From Siphonodentalium dalli (lineage: Eukaryota > Mollusca > Scaphopoda > Gadilida > Siphonodentaliidae), in assembly GCA_032622095.1 (NCBI GenBank), contig CP136069.1, forward strand, positions 107,412,278 through 107,476,277: 64,000 bases of DNA, in the 5' to 3' direction. Position 1 is the stretch's first letter; the number at the start of each line of letters is the position of its first letter. The translations under genes were made by a program, and so were the position numbers. This document shows positions 55,946-64,000 of the stretch, piece after piece. The notes beneath the pieces are model-generated. The model did no database searches, was not told where the DNA came from, and saw only the letters and a list, made by a program, of their open reading frames with translations.

Positions 55946-58687
55946 CCCTTTACCCAACAGTAATATGTCTAACGTCATTACCCACACCAATACTGATAGG
56001 AGAGAACGTCGTCACCCCAGCCAACATAACTTTCTGGTAACGTCAAAGTTATAGGAAAAAATGTATTATTAAATCTTATGGTGGCTCTTGTTTATCTGCA
56101 AGGATGGTTTTTTTTATTTTAATTAATTGGTAACAATTGATTTTCATATTTATGAAAGTCAAGTCCCCCCCCCCCCCCATTGGCAATGTGCAATTTTTTT
56201 GTATTTAATTCATACTACATCCTTAGTATGGGAAGAGCAGGTAAGATGATTTGTTTGATCATATATTCCATCTGGCGATGGAGAACAAGGAGACACTATG
56301 GAGTTGGTACTAATGGTAGGTATCTTTCCGGATTTTTCTTGACCCCGATTCGTTGCATAGAATTAAAATCAATTTCACATTGAAATGTATCAGATTCTGA
56401 ATTTTATTGCTGTCATTTCAGCTGGTAATTTCCGAAAATTTATCGTATTATTGTGTTCAATTTATCAACAGAAATATTGCAAAACAAAAAACGCCGGAGA
56501 TCTGGTTGTGTACGGTACTGCGTGAGACATTAACACAGTCGCCATAATTTCTTTACTGTTAGCAATCACTTTCAAATAAAAAAATGAGATCGTTTTGCAG
56601 TGCATTCCTTTAAATTTTCACATCTACATGTGCACCAATCACTCTAGTTCATGTCCACATGAATCCGTACCATAATTTGACATCGTTAAACAAAATTATC
56701 CCCCATTATATATTGCATATATAAATTTGCAAAACAGAAAACGTCGTCATTGAGTTGTGTATTACGTAAGATGGCAAGGCAACACAGTTGCCATACTTTC
56801 TTTACTGTTAGCAATCACTTACTAATAAAATAATGAGATCGTTTTACGCGTGCATTCCTTTAAATTTTCACATCTACATGTGCACCAATCACTCTAGTTC
56901 ATGTCCATATGAATGCGTACCATACTTTGACATCGTTTAATAAAATTATCCCCAATATTTTATCAACAAAAACACCGCGAAGATTTTGTATGAAGTTTGA
57001 CGTTGTAACCTCGATTTCCAGAATTACCTTCACTTTTCCACAATCACTAGCAAAGTGTTAACCAACTTCTATTTATTTGCATTTAATAATGTACCAACGA
57101 AATTCAATAAAATGTGGAAATGCATTGTGAAATTGATTCCAGTATTGTAAAAATCTGATTAACTGTTGTTGACACGTGATCACAAATAGTAACCAATGTA
57201 AACAAAACACAAGCCATGATCGTGAGGATACAGAAATAAGATGTATAACGTCGACGTAAACACTTCGACAATTACTCCGTGTGTCATGTATAAAAAAAGA
57301 CATAAAAACAGCATTAATAGACTAAAATTTCAATTTTTTAAATCATAGGTTAGAAGTTGAAATGCTATTCAGTAACAATATAATGTTTAATATGTCGGAA
57401 TAGAAATATATATCGCAAGAACTATATATTCAGCGCTGACAACAACTCCTTCTGTGTACCTCACGAACGTAATGCGTACGTACTTCGAACCTGACCCAGT
57501 TTATTACGATATATCTTGGCACATTTACATGCGTAGATCATGTCCATCACATATTGTCATTTGAAAAAGATTGAATGGCCATTAAGGTCGATAACAGTGC
57601 TTTTCTCTTCGTGAATATATGAGATGCCAAACTAAATAATAGTTAGCAAGACATCGTATTGAATAAGGATGACGAAATATTCTAAAAATAAATCACATTG
57701 AGACACAGGCGTTACCTTGACCTTGATGTAATGATGATGCAATGAATATCACAGTTAGTGCCAAAACACAAGGTGTGTACACAGTTAAACTACCGGTAAT
57801 CGATATATTGTTTGGCCTATGTTCAACTTGTAACAAAGGACATACTACTAGTGCAATTTTGTTCGATTAAATGATAAATATCTCTTGAAAAATTATTGAT
57901 AATTATAAGATTGAAATTCGCGCCCAGCTTGGATGGAAGCCACGTGTTCAGAAATTGGTAAACGCGCTGTTTGCTGGAAGCTTCTAATTAGTTCCTCGCA
58001 TTGCTATTCAATACATTTTATACACTCTATAAAAAATATAATATTGTCAATATGATCATGTGAAGAATTAGGAAAAATAAAAAAATAATTGGAAACAGTT
58101 TTATTTGGGAATAGGCCTACACACTAACACAGCAGTAAGAACAAACACGGCGTCCTTAGTAACAAAAACTAACATCAGCATGTCGTCTTGCTCTTACCGT
58201 AGCTTCGTTAGTCAAATTAATGGTAGTGATTGTTTTATATTTGGATGCATATGATATAAAAACATAAACAAGTCAAGTAAATATTTTATTGGAAATAAAA
58301 ATAAAGTTCGAAAATAAATAAATGTCAGTTAGACGACCGTACACAGTTGCCCGAGTACGCTGATTTCTCTAGTCGACTTCATAAAATAGCACCGCCGCAT
58401 TCCACTTTTCATTTTATTGCGATTTTATTGACAACTATCGATTAAATTGTACAAAATCTGCCACAAAACCCCACAAAAACGTAACAATTAATAATGTAAC
58501 ATATATTTTATTATTTACATTAACAATGAAAGCAATTTGTTGTGTTATAATGCAATAGTTTTGTTGTAAACTATGACTGAAAAAAACGCAAAACTCCGGG
58601 CTCTCTGGACGCTACGCGGCAGGGCTCTCTAGGGTGTTCTGTACACTACACGGCGGGGCGCTCTGGGGTGTTCTGAACGCTAAAGGG
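55946..58687. mobile_element. piggyBac-like element (2742 bp) at TTAA inside a D-family copy
   Basis: TTAA at 55942-55945 and 58688-58691. The left end is CCCTTTACCCAACAG and the right-end complement CCCTTTAGCGTTCAG (the first seven and several later bases agree). The D consensus at this point is GATGTTTTAAGAATTACTAT, and here the right flank is TTAAAAAAAATTACTATGG. It holds a 250-bp tandem duplication and GC-rich CTCTCTGGACGCTACGCGGC repeats near the right end. Frames at 56180-56383 and 57073-57303 show no transposase motif. Confidence 0.72.
56480..56960. repeat. 250-bp tandem duplication
   Basis: CACATCTACATGTGCACCAA occurs at 56619 and 56869. The surrounding 240 bp, with GTTAGCAATCACTT and TGAGATCGTTTT, are about 90% alike. 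Confidence 0.88.
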
Positions 58688-59250
58688 TTAAAAAAAATTA
58701 CTATGGGGGAAGAGTTATGTCCCTGGTCGCACCCCTATTTGCTCTGGTGAACAAATCTGAATCCCAGTCACCCAAGGACTCTATACCAAAATGTATGCTA
58801 AATATGCCAAATGGTTCTTGAGAAGATGTTTTAAGAATAACTATTGAGGGAAAGAATTATGTCCCTGGCTCCGACCCTATTTGACCCAGTGATCCAATTC
58901 TGAATCAGATCTGAATCCTAGTCACCCATACCAAATTTAAGCTGAATTGGCCTGATGAAATTTTAAGAATTACAATGGATGGACAAGTTATGTCCCTGGC
59001 TCCGCCCTTATTTGACACGGTGACCTCATTTTAACACATCTGTATCCCTGTCACCCAAGGACCTTCCATACCAATTATAAGCTAAATAGCCCCAATGATG
59101 CTTGAGAAGATGTTTTAAGAATTACTATGTATGGAATGAGTTAGGTCTCTAGCTATGCCACTTGTTTGGCCATGTGACCCCCCATTTGAACAGAACTGAA
59201 TCCCAGCCACCTAGGGACTATCCACACAAAATATGACTCATATTCTTCAT
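58688..59250 (+). repeat. D-family repeat, copy 5, right part
   Basis: Blocks of TTATGTCCCTGG...CACCC and CCAAGGACCTTCCATACC; merges with J-type sequence from about 58915. Confidence 0.7.
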
Positions 59251-59610
59251 CTCTGGTAAGCTAAGAAAATGCCTCCTTTTTTCTCATCCAGTTTCACATA
59301 TGTAATTGCCTGAGAAAACAGGTATTTAGTTTTACTGACCTAACTGTCAGGCAGAGAATTTTAGGCTATTAATCAAAGGAGCTGTCACTCCAATCAGATT
59401 TTGTTAACACTGCCATTTCATTTATTACTTTATAATCAATGTGACTTCTATATGGTGTTAAGTAAACATTCTGTGATCGCAGGCACCTTCCTCATATCTC
59501 ATAGAGCTCTGAGTATCTACTGTTTGCATGTTCTTGATTTTAGACTGATTTAAACCAAATTTGGTTGAGTCACCCTGGTGGATGTTACAATGGTGTTATA
59601 TATTTTTTTT
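58915..59610 (+). repeat. J-family duplicated segment, copy 2
   Basis: ATCCTAGTCACCCATACCAA through GAGTCACCCTGGTGGATGTT, matching 48179-48955. Confidence 0.8.
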
Positions 59611-59624
59611 TAATTTAAAAGTTA

Positions 59625-60110
59625 AACGAGAGGCCGATCACGATCGGCAGATGTTAACCCATCCCTGGGCGATAAAAATTGACTATGATCGGATAAATGA
59701 GAGTTTTGGTGTTGAATTATAGAGTATACTGTTATGTACTATTATAGACAAATGTACATAACACAAATTATTGGAATTTATGGGTCACTGGCATTTATAT
59801 AAGAGAATACACTGGTACAGGATCGGTAATGCTAAACCAACAGAGCCTTGGGTTAAATGTGAAAGGTGTGACCTGGCAATGGAATACTTAGGTAAAGAGA
59901 GTCCAATTTAAGTTTACAATAATACTATGTCAAATTCTACCAATAATATAGTATACAGATAAGCCACCACACTGCTGACCCACTAATATCAATTATATAG
60001 CAGAGCTGTCAACAAATCACAGGAATTGTTTATGTTGAAAACTGACCTCTCTATTAAACCAATAACAATTATAATGATCTCAGACCATCTGAAGATATAA
60101 CTCTGCAGCA
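59625..60110 (+). repeat. E-family interspersed repeat, copy 3
   Basis: AACGAGAGGCCGATCACGAT, AACCCATCCCTGGGCGATA and TTATGGGTCACTGGCATTTA in the same order as 30846-31340. Confidence 0.8.
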
Positions 60111-60596
60111 CAGATGTCCATGTCTACTGTTAATATCATGTGATGTTTATTTTTGAATCTTTATTTTAAATTAGATACCATAGCCTTCTTTATCAGATTA
60201 TTTGCACACTGGCATAAGAGACATCAGAAAATAATATAGCCTTATCAATAGCTAAGTAGTCCAAAGGCATGGGATAGAATTGGTGAATTGGATTTAATGT
60301 TTCTCCAAACAGATTTACCAGTACATAACACAAGATTTTGGACAGATTTAAACAAATTTGGTGAGGTGATTCGGGGTACCCTTGGCAGAGTTATAATTGT
60401 GTTAGTTTTTCAAATTTGTTTAACTTAAAAAAAAATTGTTTTTAATTGTTTAAAAAAAAAAGATTGGGAACCTTTTTATCAACTTGTATCATAATCATCA
60501 ATATCTAAATAAAAACCAATGAAAGAGTCAATGACATTTTGTTTATTATTATTATAAAACATAAAACATAATTTTTTTTATTATTTTTTTTTACGA
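60111..60596. other. No gene; A/T-rich repeat flank
   Basis: Includes GAAAGAGTCAATGACATTTT at about 60521, the same sequence as near 31710, and A/T runs. Confidence 0.45.
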
Positions 60597-60780
60597 AAAA
60601 GGGTCATAACTCCTTTAAAATAAATTGGATCGAACCCATATTCAAACTCGAACTGTATTTTGGGCTGAGAAACCTATATACAAAATTTGGTTCCGATCAA
60701 ATAGAAAATGTTAGAGTTATCGCATTAAGTGTCTACGGACATTGACACTATGTGTACCATACTATGGTATGGTACACATA
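60597..60780 (+). mobile_element. G-family repeat, short copy with terminal palindrome
   Basis: AAAGGGTCATAACTCCTTTA, one core unit, and the palindrome TATGTGTACC...GTACACATA at 60749-60780. The GACAGACGG run is deleted. Confidence 0.8.
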
Positions 60781-60965
60781 AAAAGTTTTATCTCATGCAG
60801 AGTACAAGAAAAATATATCAAACCTGGTGTGCCCCTTTAATATTTCAATTCACATTTGTAATCAATTGAAATTAATGTCCAACAAATCTACTAAACACAA
60901 TCACATTATTAATCTCCAATAGTAATGCTATTAAACAATGAAACCAGATTATGCCTTTAAGATGG

Positions 60966-61740
60966 AATTTAAACAAGAGATGGACTGTCGTCCGGTACAT
61001 ACCCCCTAGTGGCATACCGCCTAGTGTGGGCATATCTATAACTTATGACTGCTATACTCAGACAGATGGACCCAAAAATCAGCATTTTCATATAAACGAA
61101 GATGAATAACTATAGCACAAAAAAACAAAACAAAACAGTTGAATGTGCCATTGTGAACATCCATACAAAATTTCATTGAGATCCAAGCATTACTGTTCAA
61201 GTTATGACCTGAACAGACATCGGATGGACCAAACAGCCAACATGTCCAGATAAACAAACTTGAATAACTCTAGAATGGAAAAGCCAAACAGAACAATGGA
61301 ACCCTCTATTGAATGTCCTCACAGTGGTGAACATCCATACCAAATTTCATTGAGATCCCAGCACAACTGTTGAAGTTACGACATGAACAGACACCAGACG
61401 GACCAAAAAGCCAACATTTCCAGATAAACAAAGATGTATAACTCTAGAATGGAAAATCCGAACAAAACGATAGAACCCTCTTTTTAATGTCCTCATAGTA
61501 GTGAACATACATACCAAATTTCATTGAGATCCCAGCACAACTGTTGAAGTTATGATATGAACAGACACCATACAGACAAAAAAGCCAACATTTCCAGATA
61601 AACAAAGATTTCATTTGAGATCCGAGCACTATTGTTCAAGTTATGACATGAACAGACATCGGACAGACGTACGGACGGACGGATGCACGGACAGGTGCAA
61701 AACAGTATACCCCCCTTTTTAAAAAAAAGGGGGTATAATA
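60966..61740 (+). mobile_element. H-family tandem repeat element with terminal palindrome
   Basis: Starts AACAAGAGATGGACTGTCGT and ACATACCCCCTAGTGG. Units of about 175 bp carry CCAGATAAACAAAGATG (about 61247, 61421, 61595) and CAAATTTCATTGAGATCC. It ends with a GGACGGACGGATGCACGGAC run and the palindrome TATACCCCCC...GGGGGTATA (61706-61737). The minus-strand frames in 61036-61771 are translations of the units. Confidence 0.8.
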
Positions 61741-61994
61741 ACCATGCATATAAAATATATAGTAGAAACATTCCATCTGTGCTATCTCAGCATATGGTCA
61801 GAGACACTTTATAGAGTATAAAGTATATATGATATGGCCAACACATCCCCTAGTAGTTAATTATCTCAATGCAAGAGAGAGACAATTCATGGCATTGTAA
61901 CTGGATACTATCTCTGTGTGCAAAGACAACCTCAGACCTGATTTATAGGATTCTATTTGGACAGTGCAAACTGGGTATCTTTGATATATTTTAG
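61741..61994. other. No feature recognised
   Basis: AT-rich spacer between H and G repeats. Confidence 0.4.
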
Positions 61995-62547
61995 CGATGA
62001 ATAAAATAATCAAAAGACCATAACTCCATTAAAATATATCGGATCAAACCCATATTCGAACTCGATCTGTATTTTGAGTTGAGAAACTCACATACAAAAT
62101 TTGGTTCCTATCAGTTGAAAAATTGTAGATTTATTGAAACATGCATGAATTCTATGTCAAAGGGCCATAACTCCATTAAAAAATATCGGATCAAACCCAT
62201 ATTCGAACTCGATATGTATTTTGGACTGAGCAACTCACATACCAAATTTGGTTCCGATCAGATAAAAATTGTTTGAGAAATGACAGCATGCGTGAATTCA
62301 AAGTCGAAAAAGGGCCATAACTCCGTAAAAAAAACTCAGATCGAACCCATATTTGAACTCGATCTTTATTTGGTGCTGAGAAACCCATAAACAAAATTTG
62401 GTTTCGATCGGATAGAAAATTATTGAGTTATCGCACCATGCGTAAAGTGTCTACGGACAGACAGACAGACAGACGGACGGACGGACGGACGACGAGTGGT
62501 CAATCCGGACGTCGATATTATGTTTACCATACTATGGTATGGGTAAA
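61995..62547 (+). mobile_element. G-family repeat, three core units with terminal palindrome
   Basis: Units begin near 62008, 62160 and 62309 (GGGCCATAACTCCATTAAA, ATCGGATCAAACCCATATTC). A GACAGACAGACGGACGG run lies at 62456-62487 and the palindrome TATGTTTACC...GTAAACATA at 62515-62547. Confidence 0.85.
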
Positions 62548-62664
62548 CATAAAAACAAAAATTGGGCAAGAAATTAATATCAATTAAAAAAAAAAAAAAT
62601 TTGAAAAAAAACAAAACATTTTTGCTTTTTGTTTAGTTTGTTAAATTAAGCAAGTAGTTCAATC

Positions 62665-63325
62665 TAGGGCTTCTCAATATGATCAAAAATATTATCGATA
62701 CGATATCCAAATTATTATCGCGATATGGGTATATATCGATAATCTAAAGTTTTGAATTCCAAACTAATGTAATTTTAAATTGTATGCTTTCATGAAAAGC
62801 CGCGAACGAGCGTTAGCAGTTTGCGTATTTTCGTTGTATACATAACATTTCCATGTTAGTTCCTGTTGTAATTGAAAGTAAGAACTAAACGATAAGTTTA
62901 CGTAATATAGTAATGTTTATTGAATTAACACAGCATTTGAATGAAAGAACATACAGGTAAAACAATAATAACAAAAGAGGCTAACAATGTGAAGGTGACT
63001 TGCACAGAGACATATTTACATGTTTGACGCTAAGAACGCGCTGAATAGCTCTTAAGTTGCGTCGACGTATCCAGCTGGTCGAGAAAGCAGATACTATCCC
63101 GCGGCAAATACTGAGCAATCTACTAACACGTTTGTCGTCTTTCATAGAGTTGTTAACAGCCAGATTCAAATTGTGCCCGAAGCAGGAAAGGTGTTGCCAT
63201 CCGAGTATGTCAACAGCTTTGATAATGGTTGACCCATTGTCTGTTGTGATGCACGACAGCTGATCGGGGTTGAGACCCCACGTCCTTAAACAATCAGGCA
63301 ATACTTCCGCGATATTCTCGCTAAT
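62665..63325 (-). mobile_element. hAT element remnant
   Basis: The terminal TAGGGCTTCTCAATATGATC at 62665, followed by ATCGATACGATATCC and TATCGCGATA repeats, looks like a hAT end read inward. The other end is replaced by the F-family head at about 63338. The transposase piece within it is listed separately. Confidence 0.65.
62981..63325 (-). pseudogene. hAT-family transposase fragment (ZBED-like)
   Basis: The minus-strand frame opens without its own start: SENIAEVLPDCLRTWGLN, then CITTDNGSTIIKAVDILGWQ, HLSCFGHNLNLAVNNSM and a stop at 62981. TDNGSNIxKA followed by xCFGHxLNLAV is the conserved central block of hAT transposases, with the second catalytic Asp in the TDNGS motif. The continuation RLLSICRGIVSAFSTSW also fits. 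The zinc-finger N-terminus, the first catalytic Asp region and the C-terminal dimerisation domain are missing. The methionine at 63301 is internal, not a true start. It cannot encode an active enzyme. Confidence 0.85.
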
Positions 63326-63337
63326 TTAATGACAATA

Positions 63338-64000
63338 AAGTGTCAATGACACTGTAGCTCAACTTGGAAAGGGAATAAATTTAATGTATTACAGTCAATG
63401 GAGCGATTAGGAATATGGAAAGTTGAATGTCTAATACTAGTTTATAGACATGAAGAGAAAAGTAAAATCCAAGATGGCTGCTGGCGGCCATGTTTTCGGC
63501 CGAATGACCCCAAAATGAGTCGTTCCCATCAACATGTCATCATTAACATCCATGACAAATTTTATGACGTTCAGACTAAAGGTACGACCTGTAGCCCGTG
63601 CTAAAAAATTTAGTCATACAAAGAGTAAAATCAAAGAGGGCTGCTGGCGGCCATGTTTTTTGTCCGAATTACCCCAAAATGACTCGTTCCCATCTACATT
63701 CCAATTTCAACAGCCATGACAAATTTTATGATGATCAGACTAAAGGTACGACCTGTAGCCCGTGCTAAAGGATTTAGTCATACAACGAGTAAAATCCAAG
63801 ATGGCTGCTGGCGACCATGTTTTTTGGCCAAATGACCCCAAAATTACTCGTTCCCATCTACATGTCAATATTAACATCCATGACAAATTTCATGATGATC
63901 AGACTAACAGTATGACCTGTGGCCCATGCTAATGGATTAAATTATTAAATCCAAGATGGCCACTGGCGGCCATGTTTTTTGTCCGAATGACCCCAAAATG
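63338..64000 (+). mobile_element. F-family array, four units, running off the window
   Basis: Head AAAGTGTCAATGACACTGTA and GCTCAACTTGGAAAGGG, then units with CCAAGATGGCTGCTGGCGGC at about 63467, 63629, 63791 and 63948. The 3' end is outside the window. Confidence 0.82.

Noticed and set aside
61036-61771. Three minus frames sharing 'CSxHNxNSxAxISMKF'
   Set aside because: They are translations of the H tandem unit.
62515-62547. Terminal palindrome considered as a transcription terminator or CRISPR repeat
   Set aside because: It is the conserved 3' end of a dispersed eukaryotic repeat, not spaced in an array and not followed by a gene.

Overview
The window looks like AT-rich nuclear DNA from an invertebrate animal. 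The mix of repeats suggests a mollusc or another lophotrochozoan: long-core repeats with pre-terminal GACG/GACA runs and 3' palindromes, plus Crypton, hAT and piggyBac-like DNA elements. The species assignment is inference. There is no bacterial gene organisation, and almost every open frame is under 110 codons.

The one host gene I can support is on the minus strand: three exons of the HECT-type E3 ubiquitin ligase UBR5 (EDD/hyd). They lie at 54936-55005, 35538-35797 and 20535-20665. Splice sites and phases fit one another (phase 1 across the first junction, phase 0 across the second). The last two exons together encode the MLLE (PABC-like) domain, which an intron splits. The introns are about 19.1 kb and 14.9 kb. 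No HECT exon is visible below 20.5 kb and no further exon above 55.0 kb, so most of the window is UBR5 intron.

The introns are layered with transposable elements, and several boundaries can be placed to the base. Five elements sit at duplicated TTAA (5024-6468, 26161-26499, 32881-33272, 49514-49992, 55946-58687), and three of these have a recognisable empty site in a related copy. Three have 3-bp TTA/TAA duplications and GG-starting inverted ends, like PIF/Harbinger (12159-13150, 22507-24123, 39884-45096). Two further ends of one such family are at 1-191 and 52017. A hAT-like element with an exact 8-bp duplication is at 16708-17761. A decayed Crypton tyrosine recombinase gene (300-4335) is split by a 2.5-kb repeat.

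The commonest repeats form at least four families (D, F, G and H below) with unrelated bodies but a shared plan. Two (D, F) have a 5' GTCAATGAC motif, and three (D, F, H) have a 5' box matching the inverted 3' end. All have a core of tandem or palindromic units, a GACG/GACA run and a 32-34 nt terminal palindrome. This resembles Helentron-associated elements. Two junctions where the 3' palindrome of G meets the 5' head of D or F without a gap are the most unusual structure here.

Small protein remnants are also present: the C-terminus of a non-LTR retrotransposon protein, a hAT transposase piece, a THAP zinc-finger first exon, a SAP-like 69-residue frame, a decayed 'HEEAD' family gene and an unrecognised coiled-coil frame next to the TIR at 52017. 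I saw no tRNA, rRNA or CRISPR array.
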